Positions 45,490-59,493 of a stretch of DNA of 64,000 bases are shown piece after piece. This stretch comes from Saccopteryx bilineata (Eukaryota > Chordata > Mammalia > Chiroptera > Emballonuridae): contig NC_089492.1 in NCBI RefSeq assembly GCF_036850765.1, positions 99,405,022-99,469,021 on the forward strand, in the 5' to 3' direction. Under the pieces are notes generated by a model, which saw only the letters and a list, made by a program, of their open reading frames with translations, was not told the DNA's origin and searched no databases. Position numbers and translations under genes: made by a program. How positions within the stretch are numbered: the first letter of the stretch is position 1; every line of letters starts with the position of its first letter.

Positions 45490-47198
45490 CTCCTTTTGAT
45501 TCAAGGACATAATAGCAAGGATGTGGAGAAGCAGTTCCCTAGGGTTGGCAAGGTGGTATTCAGGAGAGTGGATGTATAGAGTTAGATATCATACTCCGCT
45601 AATGCTGAGTGCCAGGTCACAAGGGACAGAGGTATCCATGTGTACTGTAGTTGTGCAGGTGCAGGTGTGAGAGTGTGCATGTGCGGGTGCATGTATGTGA
45701 AACTTAGGCCTTCTAAACTGCAGGCCTCAGAGCAGGGCCCCTCTGGCCTCTCTGTAAGGGCAGTACTGATTCTGGGCACCCCGTACCGGTCTAAAGGCCT
45801 CCTGTGCCTCTGTCCTGAACGTCAGTGGAACTCTGACCCTTGGAAGACTCATTCTCACTCTGATTTAGTTCTTCGGTTTGAAGAACATTTCATAGTTATC
45901 AGTTATTAGCATCGTGTATCATTTGAGACATTGTCAGCTGCAAGTGACAGGAGGCCAATTCAAACACATTTAAGTAAAAAACCTATACAGATGTCCCCCA
46001 GTTTTTGAAAAGGTCCTTCCTGGGGAATACATTCAGCATCTCGGCACCAAGCCCCACAGCTTTGAACTGTGTCTGTGATCATCTGTGCTTTATCTTGATT
46101 TCTTTTGTGTTTCCCTTTACAAGTTGTGTCCTAAAGGCATCAGAAAAGCCTAAGAGCTCGTAAGGATGTAATGTCCAACATAAAATTGGACATAATTAAC
46201 TGTGTTGATCATGGGGGAGTGAAACAAAGACGTATGAATTCATGGTAATGGTAATTGCTTCTTCACATTCTGCCATCTCAGCTTACAAAAGGCTTTGTGG
46301 GCACGCTCTGCTTTCGGATGGGAGGGGAGCCTGTACCGGGTCCCACAGCTGGGAAGTCCAAGGGCAGAGATAGAGGGCTCGAACTTTGTTTTTAGGGGTG
46401 AGGGTTGGGGAGTTCTGTGATGGACAGATGACCCAACAGGGCTTCTAGAGTTGGGGGTGGGTGGAAGTGTGCACGGTTCCCTCAAGGAAGGGAGGTAGCC
46501 AGAACACAGCACGCCCTCCACACCTGGTTAGAACCTTTTGCGAAATTCAGTTTCTTAGTCTCCTGTGCTGGGTACCTGGGCCAGATTGCTCAAGCAGCCC
46601 AGGTGGTAGACACTATCTCCTGAACCTGTTTCTACCTGAGCAAATTTTGCACCCATTCCTGTTACAAAGCTTCCAATCCCTCACCAAGCTGCTGGTGCAG
46701 GTGTGACCTGTCACCCGCAGAGCAGAAATGATTGGCATACCCTGAGTCTGGTGAAGGTGGAAGGCTTTCTAGGTGTGGGTCACTGTTTCCTCAGGTCTCT
46801 TCGAACACTCCAAGGTCCCCAAAGACATCTCCCCTCGAATCGTACCACTGCCTTTGTGCAAAATAGAAGTCTGTTCAATGAACACCAAAAACGTCACTTC
46901 TGCCAGGGACTGAGAAGGGTCATTTCCTCCACCTTCCACTCCCAGGTCTACTGACAGGCTCTCCGTGGTTGGAGACCCTTAGACGGCCTCTTATAACATT
47001 TCACTTCATACAGCTACTTCTTCACATGGAATCCCCCAAAGCCTGGCAAGCAGGACAGATTGCCCTCCCAGAGACCCCACAGGGGCCTCCCTCCATCCAC
47101 TCTCCACTGACCTTCCCAGCTACATGCAGCTGCTGCTCTTTCCTCCCCACGCCCCTGTCAACCCAAAGTCCCCAGTGTTTCCTGACCCGACACACACT
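45490..47198. other. Intergenic, nothing recognised
   Basis: No gene or repeat family assigned with confidence. Confidence 0.5.
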
Positions 47199-47211
47199 CC
47201 CAAGGCTTTTT

Positions 47212-47372
47212 ATTTATTTATTTTAAATTTGATTTTGGAGGGGAGGAGAGAGAGAGAGAGAGATTTGTTCCACTTATTTATGTATTCATTGGTTGATTCT
47301 TGTATGTGCCCTGACCAGAGATCAAACCTACAACCTTGACCTATTGGGATGATGCTCCAACCAACTGAGTCA
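47212..47372 (-). repeat. Old tRNA-derived SINE
   Basis: TTTATTTATTTTAAATTTGA, TGTGCCCTGACCAGAGATCA and CCAACCAACTGAGTCACC fit a tRNA-derived SINE. The duplication CCAAGGCTTTTTA lies on both sides. Confidence 0.85.
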
Positions 47373-47760
47373 CCCAAGGCTTTTTAGAGTCAGCTGAAAA
47401 CTAACCCTACTAGGAAAAAAAGGAGGGGCTGGATGGTATGTCTTCAGAAATGCTTGCCCAAGCTTCATGAGTCTTGCTGCCCATCAGCAGTGAGTCTATG
47501 GATGTGTGTGGGCTACACCTTGAGCCAAGACATTCTTGATGGGCTGGGAGTCCTCCTGCGGGCTCAGTCCCCTGCTCTGGTCTGGGTGTTGCTTCCTCCC
47601 ACACTTCTTCTCTGCCTGTCCCTTTTCCTTTCTTCCTTTTCTCCCCTTAGATCTCTCTAGTTCTCTCTCTCCTCCTGTACTCTCTCCCCAACCTAAATGA
47701 GGTTGCTTAAACGACCCTTAGTACATACACACTGTGAACATCATAAGCCAGATCGTGTTT

Positions 47761-48153
47761 TTTTTTTCTTTTCTTTTTTCTGAAGGTGGAAACAGGGAGA
47801 GACAGTCAGACAGACTCCCGCATGCGCCCGACTGGGATCCACCCGGCACGCCCACCAGGGGCGATACTCTGCCCACCAGGGGGCGATGCTCTGCCCATCC
47901 TGGGCGTCGCCATGTTGTGACCAGAGCCACTCTAGCGCCTGAGGCAGAGACCACAGAGCCATCCCCAGCGCCCGGGCCATCTTTGCTCCAATGGAGCCTT
48001 GGCTGCGGGAGGGGAAGAGAGAGACAGAGAGGAAAGCGTGGCGGAGGGGTGGAGAAGCAAATGGGCGCTTCTTCTGTGTGCCCTGGCCGGGAATCGAACC
48101 CGGGTCCTCCGCACGCTAGGCTGACGCTCTACCGCTGAGCCAACCGGCCAGGG
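47761..48153 (-). mobile_element. Type A bat SINE, full length
   Basis: Complete structure. The duplication is CCAGATCGTGTTT at 47748-47760 and CCAGATCATGTTT at 48154-48166, with one mismatch. Confidence 0.96.
47873..47885 (+). promoter_or_regulatory. CTCF-like motif inside type A SINE
   Basis: CCACCAGGGGGCG, a full match to the CTCF core. Confidence 0.6.
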
Positions 48154-48169
48154 CCAGATCATGTTTTTA

Positions 48170-51100
48170 AGACTGTTCATTGACATGAAACTACCTGGGA
48201 AATATCTGTGGAGGGAAGGGAGCCCCTAAGGCAGTATAGGCAGTATGAGCTCAGTTTTCTAACTTCCCTCCACACAAAAGGACAATGCAAATCACACAAC
48301 ACAGAGCTATGTATATAACACCATAATGTGCTCTTCCTTTCAACTCTGCTCTTCAGGTCTAGGCCTGAGTCCTTGGGTCGTGGCCCTTTGAAGACCCAAT
48401 GAATGGCTGATCCAGCCAGAGCCAAGAATGCATTTCAAAGGCTAGCCATCCTTCCTCCCCCTTGCCTCACGATGGAGTTTGTCACTTCCTTCCTTTGGGA
48501 GCATCCGGAAGGCCTGGCCAAGGGGAGAGATGAAGGCAGAACTGTTGGATCAAAGTGCAAACACGTAATGCAGGCACCTCCAGGTCCCACCTAAGGACAT
48601 GATAATGTGCGTTTATTCACACACAAACAAAAAGCAGTGGGCTGGCCTGCCATAAACCGTCTCTTATTACAAAGCCAGAATCTTTTCCATCTGTGTTTAA
48701 GCTTCAGCCTATGAAATAATGTCTATAAAAATAAGGTTGGAAATGAAAATATTGAGTGCAATAAATTACGGCTACATTGTGTTCTCTCCTGAGGGATGTC
48801 CTGGCCAAAGAGCCTTCACTATTTTTATCTAAGGCTGTGCTTTGTAGTATTTCCTCATAAAGCATTCCATTTGTTGATGGGAAGAAAGGGCCTAGACGAC
48901 TGAGATTTATTCAATAGAGCCATGGTGCTTGGCTGTCTGTACCTGCCTGGCATCTTAACTTCTCTTCCAAAGCAATAACAGCTCTGCTTGTTGTGGGTCT
49001 GCCAAGTGAAAGCCAAGAGTGGGGTTTCCCAGGGGAAGGTAGGTTGGCCACTTTCCATCACTACCACTATCTCCCTCCCCGCAAGCCCCCCACCACATTC
49101 CCACCACAATCACGACCATGAATTCAGACACCGTCACCGAATTCCTTCATGGATTCAACACACCTACCTTTTCCCAGGCACTGGTGAGGGGCTTGGGAGG
49201 GAGGCAAACCTGAAAGATTAGTGTGACACAGATCTGAGAGTTAAACTCCTGAGGGGGAGAACAAGCCAGAGAGACAAATAACTCGGCTGGAGGAGGAAGG
49301 TCAGCAGCATGGTCCTGAAGAGTTCACCCAGAGTTCAAAGGAGAGAACGATGAGATGGCTTTTGAATTGAGTCAAAACGGGTGGGTTGGATCTGGATCCG
49401 CAGACCTGGAAGGACAAGGCCTTCTCAGAAGAGGAATTGGTGGTAAGAGAAAGCGCAAAATTGGAACACATGGAGTGAGTTCAGTTTGGCTGGACCCCAA
49501 GGTTCATGAGGGGCAGAGAGGGAAATCGGGTGAAGGGTGGTTGGGGCTAGAACAAGAAATGTGATGGACAGAGGAAAAGACCACTTGGTCTAAGGGTTTG
49601 GCTTGTTTTATGGTGGGGAAGGGAGGATCAATGGATAGTTACTGAGACATGGGAGAATGGAGCTGGTTTTGAAGCTAATGATTGTAATGCGATTTTGGGG
49701 CTTGTGAATATTCTCTTTCTCTCTGTAGTCTCTTCCCTGAAAGGATCCCAATTTTTCCCTTCTCTTGGCTGGTTAAAAAATTCAACCAAATTTTTGAATG
49801 TTAGCCATTTGCTTGGAATTCTAACCACTTCATACTTTGTCCATTTGCCTTAAACATTTGTGACAGGGAGGAGGGGGAGGAAATAGAATAAAACGCATCC
49901 AGCCGTGAACTACCCCCCACACCACCAGGCACGTAAGTGCATCTGATCCTTTCTAGAGTGGATATTACACCGAAGAGGTATGGAGTAGGAGCGTACCAGA
50001 AGCACGCTGGGTTGGCAGGCACCACAGAAGGAAAGAGGACAGACTTGTGTCAGTTCATCAACCTGCTTTACCTTTCTTTCTGGGATCAACTAGATGTAGT
50101 TCTGGAGTGTTCCCCAAGAGAGAACGCCAGGGCCCAAGACAAGGGCATCTCCGAGAGCCCGTGGGAGGAGGCCCAGGCTCCTCGTGCCCTGGGTGGATGA
50201 ACAAGGCTGGTTCTACCTTCTGTGGCTTTTGTCCTTGGAGCCAGGGTGGTGCTGCCCTCATCCCACCTTCCCGCTGGAGTTATATCCCAGAAGGCATTTC
50301 CAAGCTCTTTCAAATTCCTCACTTGGCTTTACTTAATAACCCAGCTCCCAGGGCGATGAGCTTCCTTATTTTCTCCCATTCTCCTATTCTGTGTGGAGGG
50401 AGGAAAGTTGACTAGTTGTTCCACTGGGCCTGGGCCTCGACACCCACCCTCCTGCCGCCCCGTCTCTGGCAGGCATTCAGGATGGAGCTAGGATCTCTTT
50501 CTCCATCACACAGCCCAGAGCACGAGTCCAAGGAGCTGTGACTCTGGGAGAAGAGGCGGCTGTGACCTCTCACCCCGCGCCGTCTCCTCCAAGCACGGCC
50601 GTGGAGAGGGGCCTTCTGGGCCGCGCTGGCAGCGGGCAGCGTCTGTGGTAGGCGGTGTTTATGTGAACGCACAAATGTTTATGCGAGATTGCCAGCCGGT
50701 TATTTATGAGTCTCCCAGCCCTTCCCCAATAAAAGCTGTTCCCTCAATGTTCTGACAGGTCCTGCATCTGTAACTAATGTGTCACTCGCTCAGCTAATGC
50801 AGTTCACTTGTGTTTATTTTTGCACAAAAGCAATTTATCCAGCCGTTTTGAAAAAAACAGCCCTGTCAAGAGCCTTCTTTGGAGCAGAGTGTTTTTCCTC
50901 AAAAGAAACTCCAAATGACTCTCAGCGTGGGATAGGCTGCTGGTGTCTGTGCTTGGCTGTGTCCGTGGGCCTGCCCCGAGCATGCCGGAGAGCGCAGGGT
51001 GTGTGGTGTGGACCCCGGCTTGGCCTCTGAGCATGTGGGGTGCATCTTTGTGCCTGTCTGTCTGGGGCTGAATCTAAGAGTTCCGCCTGGGTGTGTTTTG

Positions 51101-54100
51101 GGTTACTTTTTCCAAAGGTATTGGGGGTGGGGCTGGATCTAACTTTGTGTTCCTTCTGGTGGAGATAAATCAGAGTTGGGAAAGTAGGTTGTTGGCAGTT
51201 CCAGGGCCCGGAGGAGGAGGTTTGAGGAAGGAGGGGAGGCGGGCGAAGGTTAAAAGGGAGGATGATTGGTGTCAGGGCAAAGGAGCATGCGCGCTGGCTG
51301 GGGAGGGTTGTGACTACAGACGTGTGGAGGAAGGCCGCCCACGCACTGTCCCTTCCCGTGGTTGTTAGTGTCATCATCCCCACTCTGTTTTGATTCAGAA
51401 TTGGCAGTAGACCTTTGGAGTGAAAAGGATGCTCTGTGGGCTTGTTTTGGGATGCTGTAAGAACGGAGGGAGCCTGAGAAGCAGTTTCCTGCTGCACAAC
51501 CGGACTTCTGGGAAAAGAAACCAGGGGGCGGGGGCGGGGGTGGGGGTGGGGTGTTAGTGATGAGGGCGGTCAAGAGTCAGGCTGAATGCTGGGGTCTGCC
51601 AGGAGGAAAAAGTGGCACTAACTTGGTCAGGGGAAGGGCTCCGTGGTCTCTGTGGTTGGGCCTCAATCTCACCCCACGGTCGCTCTGACCTTGACCAGTC
51701 AATGAACTAACCAATCTGGGCTGGGTAGGAGAGTCCAGAAGGCTCCGTGCAGACCCCTCTCACTGCTGGGAAAGCTCCTGGGTGCCCGTGGCCAACTGGC
51801 ATGAAGGGAATGGCCCTGATGGCAGATGTCTTTTTGTTATACCTAAATGGCCCAGCAGCAGCAATAGCGTATGAAGACAGTGGTGTCTAAGCCACGTGTC
51901 TGAAGGACCTTGGCACTCATTAGTTAAAACAAGATGTCTCCTTACAGCTCAGAATAAATCTTGGCTGCCTCGTCCCAATTTGCAGGAAATTAAGTTAACA
52001 ACTTGAAATTGTTCCATCTTGCTTTTTCCTCCAATAATGTTTCATTAAACCTTTGGTGTCTGCCAAATGATAAGCCAGTCAATATTTATGTAAACAGAGA
52101 GAAATAGACAATTGCGCTCTGTCTGAATGCTTGCTTTTTATGGCCCCGGGCTGGCCCGGGCGGTATTTTGTTTGGCATCCACAGCCTGGCCGTGCGGTGG
52201 GGAGTCCGGAGAATCTGCCTGTCCGGCTCATGGTTTCTCAGGCCAGGTAAAATTCCTGGTCACTCCTTTGTCTCTCTGTGACCTGAATGAATTTGATTCA
52301 GGGGCCTGCTTTTTTTTCGGGTGAAGGTGTTGGCATATAGGAGGTAAGTAGCCAGAAGCATGTCAATCAATTCTGTATTCTGGTTTCCAGAGAAGGAATT
52401 CAAATTGGGTGGAGTTGCGGGTGGCGAGAGGGAGGCACCTGAAATGTCTGATTTGCTCTTTTGATCTAACACCCGCTTCCAGTGCTCTGTATGCAGAACA
52501 GGCGTCCTGCCCCTCCCTTGGTCCCCACCCTCACAACCCCTCCTTTTCTTCTGCTTTCTTCCCTCCCTCTCATCACCCTGGGACTTTAAACTTCTTGCAC
52601 TTGAATTTGTTCCTTGGCTGGTGGCCTTCCCAGCCACTTGGAACTCTTTGGGGCAGGCTCAGGTCTCTGACATGGGGGACAAGTCCCAGGCATCCCTTCC
52701 CTCACCTGTGGCGCCATTAATGGGAAGGAAGGGGGAAGCTTTGGGTCTGGGGGTGGGGGCAGAAAGATGCAGTGGATGATCTTGGACTATGGATAAAGGC
52801 TTGGTTTAGACTCTAAAACAAAACTGCCTGCCCATAGCCCTCGCCAGGTTCAACAATCAATCACTTCCCGTCTCTAACCAGCACAGCTGCATGACTATTA
52901 GGCTAACCCAGCCTCTCCTCCCTGCTTGACTGTGGGTCGTAGGACAAAGCTGTGTGGCCTTGGGGTTGCTGCCACACCCAAGCCCAGGGGATGGGCTGTC
53001 CCCCTGAACACACATCATGGAGCCGTATTTCCCACTAGCACGATTGTTCTCAGGTTCTAAAATGAGGATTCACAAACTCCACTGCCCACAGAGACTCCGG
53101 AGGTGCAACATCAGCCGAGGGGAGGCAGGAACGGCACGGGGCCTCCAGGTCAGGGAGCAGTGGGGCACAATGGGCGGGCATGCCAGTCCCGTGAAGCAGT
53201 CCTTCTGTTTTCAGATCCGGACTTGTATGTGAACTCTCCCAAGGTTACGTGTTGGCCACAAATTCTAAGTTAAAACAGGGTCTGGGCCAAGCAAAACTTG
53301 TCTGCTGGCCGGATGTGGTGGGGTTTGCCCCCGTTGTTGTGAGGCGGGGTAGTCTCGGTGCTGCATGTTGGGAGTTGTGCACCGTGCCGTCCAGGCCCTC
53401 GGTCCTGAACTAATTTTGAAATCTCTCTATCAGGGGCTGTGAAAGCTCCTGCCCTGTGTGAAAAGTTGAACAAAGCCCATTTCCTGAGAGCCATATGTTT
53501 AGTCTAAACTCTTATGAGGTAGCGTAAGTTTGCTTTTTCCCCAGGGAGGCACCCAGACCCCTGTTCTTTCACTGAGCACTGTCCCATTGAAGACCCCTCT
53601 GGGCTTGGTCTCTCGGGAGATCAAGGTAGTGACCATCCTGGGTCAGGATGCCTTATGCAGGCAGGTCACAGATTGAATGCCAATGACAGCTCCTTGGCTT
53701 CTGGGTTTTGCCATGGAGGGATCTGATGGCTCCCAGAGAGAGAGAGCGCTACAGGATCATTGGGTTTGGGGGAAGATCCTGAAATCTCCAGATTTTGCTG
53801 TTTTCCTATGTTGGAAGGAGGGGAAGCCCAGCTTTTGGCCTGAGATGTGGCTTTGTGAGGATGGCCTCAGCTTCTCCCCACGTGTAGCCTGCAGGTGGAG
53901 GGGTGTTCTGGACTCAGCCTGGCTCTCCAAGGACAGCCTGGAAATGACCACAGAGCTCAGGAGGGACGCTCAGTTTGGTCTCATGCTCACTGGGACTTCT
54001 GGGATCATCTAGTGACATGGAAGGAACTTGGGTTCCAGATCTATACTTTATTAGCCTGTGACCTTGGGCCATGATGCCACTTCAGGGGTTTCAGTCTTTC

Positions 54101-55435
54101 ACTTGAAGAAGGATGTGGCAAGTTGATCGCTAGCCCCCAAGCATCCTCTAGGTTCTCTGACAATGACTCTGCTGGTGCATTCTGCCATAGTTTAATGTGA
54201 CACATCTTTCAGAGCAAGGATGAGACTGTTGACTCCTTAGTGTCCAGCAAAGCACAAGGCATGTGGTAGGTGCTTAATATGTGTTTGTGGAATGAATGAA
54301 TAAGACCAGATTCTTGGCAGCAGGGAGCTGGCCACATGCCCAGAGACCCTGGGACACTCGCTGTTTCTTCCTCCAGGCTCCTGGTGGCAGGTGGTGGGAC
54401 TGAGGGTATTGCAGGCCGAGCGCCATTTAGCTTGCCCAGCATCTTCTGCAGCTGGCTGGTGGGACCCATTGGCTAGACTGTTGGAGTCCCATCCCCACCC
54501 CTGGCCAAGCCCCACTGTCCTGAGATTGCTTCACAGTGACTACCTTTCCAAGTCCTTCCATGTCGCTGAATGTTCAAAGTTTTAAAAATGCAAACCTTTG
54601 GCAATGTCATGGGGAGCAGCTGGGCTCTGAGCCAGGCCAGGCTGGCACGGTGGAGGTGAGACTCCAGCTCGGCCATGCCGAGTTGCCAGTTCTGCCGCAG
54701 GAGGCAGGAGAGGAAAGTAGGAAATGGCTATGTCTGGGCCACTCCGGGTGGCTTCGGGAATTATAGCTGCAGCCACGGTCCAGACCTGGGCTGTGGGTCA
54801 GCCCAACCATGCAGGGCTCCTGGATTGTCTATGAGGCTTGTGTGGCAGGAGGGGAGCAGCTTAAGATGTCTGAGGGTCGGGCTGTCTCAGAGAATCGATT
54901 TATAGGATGACACTGGAACTCTGGGACCTTGAGCAGGAGTCCTGGGGTACGTTTCTTCACCCCAGCCTTGAGCACAGGGGGGCTCCCTAGCTGCTTGCTC
55001 TCACCCCCACTGGGTGCCTGAGCCCCGTCTGGGTGCCTCAGTAGCCCCTCCTGCCTTCATCCCTGCGAGATACAGGAGTGACGTGAGGGACCCAGGCTTG
55101 GCTGCCTGTGTGTTTTCTCTCCCCACGGGTGTTGCTCCACGAGTCGCCGAAACATCTGGAAAGTTTGCCAGGGACTTTGGGTCTGGGGGATACTGGATAT
55201 GAAGCTGGAAATTTTTCTTTCATTCTCCCCCCACTTCAGGTTTCATTCTCCTAAAAATGCTGTCATTAAAATAATTCAGATATACCAAAACAAATAGTGA
55301 TATGATAAACACATATGGAGCCACAAGCCAGTTTCAGCATAAAGTTACACATTTAGTTGAAGCTCTCTGTGAGCACCTCCCAAATACACCTCCCTTCCAC
55401 TGCACCCCTTCCCGCCCCAAAGCTAATATTTGGTA
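48170..55435. other. Longest repeat-poor intergenic stretch
   Basis: Over 7 kb with almost no recognisable young repeat and no supported gene. An L2/MIR tail-like piece lies near 54230-54305 (CATGTGGTAGGTGCTTAATA, GGAATGAATGAATAAG). AT-balanced sequence at 50640-50930 and 51930-52115 looks like candidate conserved noncoding DNA. A G-rich tract lies at about 51520-51552. Confidence 0.45.
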
Positions 55436-56045
55436 TCTTTAAAAAAAATTTCATTTAGACGATTGAATTTAACAGGGTGACATTGGTCAACTAGAGTACA
55501 TATATTTAGGGCAAATATCTCCACATCATTTGGACAGTTAATTATGTTGTATATTCATCACCTAAAGTCAAATCATCCTCTGTCACCTTATTATATTTGT
55601 CCCTCTTTATGTCCCTCCCCCGCCCACCCACCCTCTCCCTTTTCCTTCTCCCTCCTCCCCCTAGTAACCACTGCATTACTATTTCTGTCCATGAGTCTTA
55701 ATTTTGTGTCCCACCTATGTATGGAATCATACAGTTCTTAGCTTTTTCTGAGTTGCTTATTTCACTCAGTATAATGTTATCAAGGTCCATCCATGTTGTT
55801 GTAAATGATACTATGTCATCAGTTCTTATGGCTGAGTAGTATCCCATAGTATATATGTATCACATTTTCTTTATCTAATCCTCTATTGAAGGGCACTTTG
55901 GTTGTTCCCATATCTTGGCCACTGTGAATAAAGCTGTGATGAACATGGGGTGCATGTGTCTTTGTGTACCCATGTTTTTCAGTTTTGGGGGTAGATACCC
56001 AGTAGAGGGATTGCTGGGCCATATGGTAGTTCTATTCTTAAATTT

Positions 56046-56404
56046 ATTTTATTTTATTTTTTATTTTTATTTTTACAGAGACAGAGAGAGAGTCAGAGTG
56101 AGAGATAGACAGGGACAGACAGACAGGAACAGAGAGATGAGAAGCATCAATCATTAGTTTTTCGTTGTGCATTGCGACACCTTAGTTGTTCATTGATTGC
56201 TTTCTCATATGTGCCCTGACCATGGGCCTTCCTTCAGCAGACCAAATAACCCCTTGCTCGAGCCAGCGACCTTGGGTCCAAGCTGGAGAATTTTTACTCA
56301 AACCAGATGAGCCCATGCTTAAGCTGGTGACCTCGGGGTCTCGAACCTGGGTCTTCCGCATCCCAGTTCGATGCTCTATCCACTGCGCCACCGCCTGGTC
56401 AGGC
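56046..56404 (-). mobile_element. Type C bat SINE, full length
   Basis: Tail TTTATTTTTACAGAGACAGA, CATTGCGACACCTTAGTTGT, head CACTGCGCCACCGCCTGGTC. The duplication TCTATTCTTAA lies at 56031 and 56405. It is inserted in the L1. Confidence 0.94.
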
Positions 56405-56531
56405 TCTATTCTTAATTTTTTGAGGAACCACCATACTTTCTTCCATAATGGTTGTACTACTTGACATTCCCACCAACAGTGAATGAGGGTTCCTTTTCTC
56501 CACAGCCTCTCCAACACTTGTTACCTGTCTT

Positions 56532-56798
56532 TAAAATTAATTTTTTTATTTTATTTTAAGTTTTTGTACTCTCCTCAGGAGCCTTCCTATCTGGAATAAT
56601 TAATTTTTTTATTTTATTTATTCATTTTAGAGAGGAGAGAAAGGGAGAGAGAGAGAGAGAGGAGAGAGAGACAGGGGGGAGGACCTGGAAGCATCAACTC
56701 CCATATGTGCCTTGACCAGGCAAGCCCAGGGTTTTGAACCAGAGACCTCAGCATTTCCAGGTCGATGCTTTATCCACTGCGCCACCACAGGTCAGGCT
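56532..56798 (-). mobile_element. Type B bat SINE
   Basis: CATATGTGCCTTGACCAGG and CACTGCGCCACCACAGGTCA. A perfect 12-bp duplication GTTACCTGTCTT lies at 56520-56531 and 56799-56810. The tail side carries about 60 extra bases. Confidence 0.93.
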
Positions 56799-57290
56799 GT
56801 TACCTGTCTTGTTGATACAAGTTAATCTAACACGTGTGAGGTGTATCTCACTGTAGTTTTGATTTGCATTTCTCTCATAGCTAGTGAAGATGAGCATCTT
56901 TTCATATATCTATTGGCCATTTGTATTTCTTCTTGGGAGAAGTGTCTATTCATGTCCACTCCCCATTTTTTAACTGGATTATTTGTTTTTTGCTGAGTTT
57001 TGAGAGTTCTTTATAATTTTGGATATTAACTACTTATCTGTGCTGTTGTTTGAAAATATCATCTCCCATTTAGTTGGCTGTCTGTTTTGTTGTCAGTTTC
57101 TTTTGCTGTGTATATTTGGTATTTTTCAATTTCACGAATTCCTTTAACTTTTTTTTGTTTGTTTTACTACATATGCAAGTTTTCTTTAAGTAATTATAGA
57201 GTTTTGTGTACTTTGTATAAAGTGTCATTCTAATATGTATTCTTGTGCAATTAGTTTTTTACCTGTCAGTATGTTTATGGGATTCTAGCA

Positions 57291-58125
57291 TGTGTAAATC
57301 TGGCTTGTTATTTTCAATGCTGCGAAGACTTTCACTGAATGGCTGTATCATGTCTCCAAGGAGGACTCCTGGAGGCCCCCAGGAGGTGGCGATGCTCACT
57401 GGAGGCACTACTCCGCGTGTAGAGAGCTCCAGTTCCGTGGATGCGCCCCACATCCATCTCCCCCACGCCTTTCAGGGTGCCAGGGCCCTTCCCGCCCTCC
57501 CAGAACCGTTGCTTCATGGAAGAAGAATTTGAGTGGCTTTCAGGCAACCTTGTGTTTCTCATAAATCAACATTGAAAGTGAAACCCCAGCAGAAGGGGCT
57601 GCAATTGCAACCAGCTGAGTGCAGACGGGCAGGCTGACTTGAACCTGGCCTGATGGAAGGAGCCATGTGCTCCATATGGACACGAGTCCTTGTTTGACAA
57701 GGGTGTGCTGGCAAGCCCGTCTCCAGCACTAAGGGGAGACACTCGGCACAGCCGCAGCCCCTCGCTGAGCCCCTGCACTGGCCCTGGCTCGAGGCCCACC
57801 CTCCCCTCTGCCTTGACCACTCTTGCTTGACCCAGCGGCCTCCAAGGTGGCCTTTGCCACATGGATAGAAGGCTGCTATTGTACTAGCCCTGGAGATGGG
57901 GGAGTTCCTGGGACTGCTGGGGCCAGCGTGTCCGGGGGCTTACATTTTAGACCCTTGGGCAGGAGAGGGACAGCTCCAGTTCAACCCCTAGCACTCAACA
58001 CTGACAGCGCCCAGAGCTCCCAGGCCCCCACTGTGACTTCCATGGGCCTGGGCACTTCTGCTATGTGGGTCCTTCCTCCATAAAAAAATATTGAAAATTA
58101 TACATTACGAGTGCTGTGCTATAAA
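57291..58125. other. Intergenic, nothing recognised
   Basis: Unassigned sequence, GC-rich in places. No exon supported. Confidence 0.5.
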
Positions 58126-58129
58126 GACG

Positions 58130-58612
58130 GTAGTAGGCAGGATATCGGCCCTTAAAGATGTCTGGGTCTTACTCCCTGGAACCTGTGAACATGTCACCTT
58201 ACGTGGCACACGTGAGGAAGTTAAGGACCTTAAGGGGGCGGGGGTATTCTGGATTATCTAGGTGGGCCCAATATGGCCACAAGGTCTTCAGGAGTGGGAG
58301 AAGGGCAGGAGACTCAGAGTTGGAGAGACTCCATGAGAGGACTCAGCCCCCGGGGTGGGCTCGGAGGACGGAGGATGGGGACAAGGAACAAAGGCCTGCC
58401 CGCCCCCTCTGGAAGCTGGAAGGGGCCACGAAGTGGGCTCTCGCCAAGGGCCTCCCATAACGGCACATTCCTGCTGACACCTTGATTTTAGCCAAGTGAG
58501 ACGTGTTTTGGACTTCAGACTTCAGACCTCTAGACCTGTAAAATGATAAATGTGTTGTTTTAAGTCACTATATTTGTGGTAATTTATTATAGGAGCAAAT
58601 GGAAACTAAGAG
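58130..58612 (+). repeat. MLT1-type LTR (ERVL-MaLR)
   Basis: CCCTGGAACCTGTGAACATG, ATTATCTAGGTGGGCCCAAT, CTGACACCTTGATTTTAGCC and TGTTTTAAGTCACTATATTT follow the LTR order. It is diverged. Confidence 0.75.
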
Positions 58613-59490
58613 GAGAGAGCCAGCAAGCAAGCCCTCACCCTGGTCCAGGCCCAGCTTTTGACTTGCACAGCACGTGGAGGGCCCGGGGCCTACATGTTTT
58701 TGCTTTTGTGGGACATTTCCTGCATTAGGAAAAAAAAAAAAGTTGAAAACTAGGCTTTATGAATGTGCTGGTATAAAGATGAATGTTATCCAGGCTGGAT
58801 TCATTAGATATTCATTATTATGATATTTGTTTTTATTTCTGATTTTACAAGAAATAACAATATTTGGGGGGACTTCTAAAAGAATTGTGGGCCCTGGCCC
58901 CTAGCCCTTGAGCCTGCTGGGGCTAATAGAGGCATCCAGGGAGTCCCCAAACCCTCCCTTTATGAAAACTGCGACCTCTCTCTTTTTGAGGATGCCTTCC
59001 CTGCTGGATTGGTGGGGAGGTGGACACGGCTTCCCTGAGCCCCCGCCTCCCCAGGCTGCTTCTCCTGTCTTGTGCTCGACTGCCACGTGGACAGCGGGCT
59101 CTGTGTGTGTGGCCTGCCTTGTGGAGGCAGAGGAAAGCCTGAGTGATCTACTGATCTGAGTTTCCCACTGGTCAGTTGGTTTGCGTTGTCCCAGCTCAAA
59201 GACACAGGACAGATCACTTGAGGGGCCATTGTTTGGTGTTGAGTGGGTGGCGGCCAGCTGTCCTCTGTGATTTCAGGATTGTTAGAGGACTGTGGCCTGT
59301 GGTGGGAACACACCCTGGTGATTGTCCAAGGTGAACGTGTGGTATTCTGTGTGTGTGGCAAGGGTTTGTTTGTGTGCATTTCCAGAGCCATTGGTTTGCC
59401 CCCATCCCAAGGAATTTATTTTGAGGGAGGCCTTGGGTCTGTCCCGGGGATGGGGGAATGGGACAATTATAGCAACTAAGGAGGAAGGGG
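58613..59490. other. Intergenic, nothing recognised
   Basis: No gene or repeat family assigned. Confidence 0.5.
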
Positions 59491-59493
59491 TTG

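Larger units (their letters stand above)
55440..57290 (-). repeat. L1 3' region, interrupted by two SINEs
   Basis: Antisense L1 phrases include AACAGGGTGACATTGGTCAA, TATGGCTGAGTAGTATCCCA, CATTCCCACCAACAGTGAAT, TTTGATTTGCATTTCTCTCA and TTTGGATATTAACTACTTAT. Frames are broken. A type C SINE (56046-56404) and a type B SINE (56532-56798) split it into three. Confidence 0.92.
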
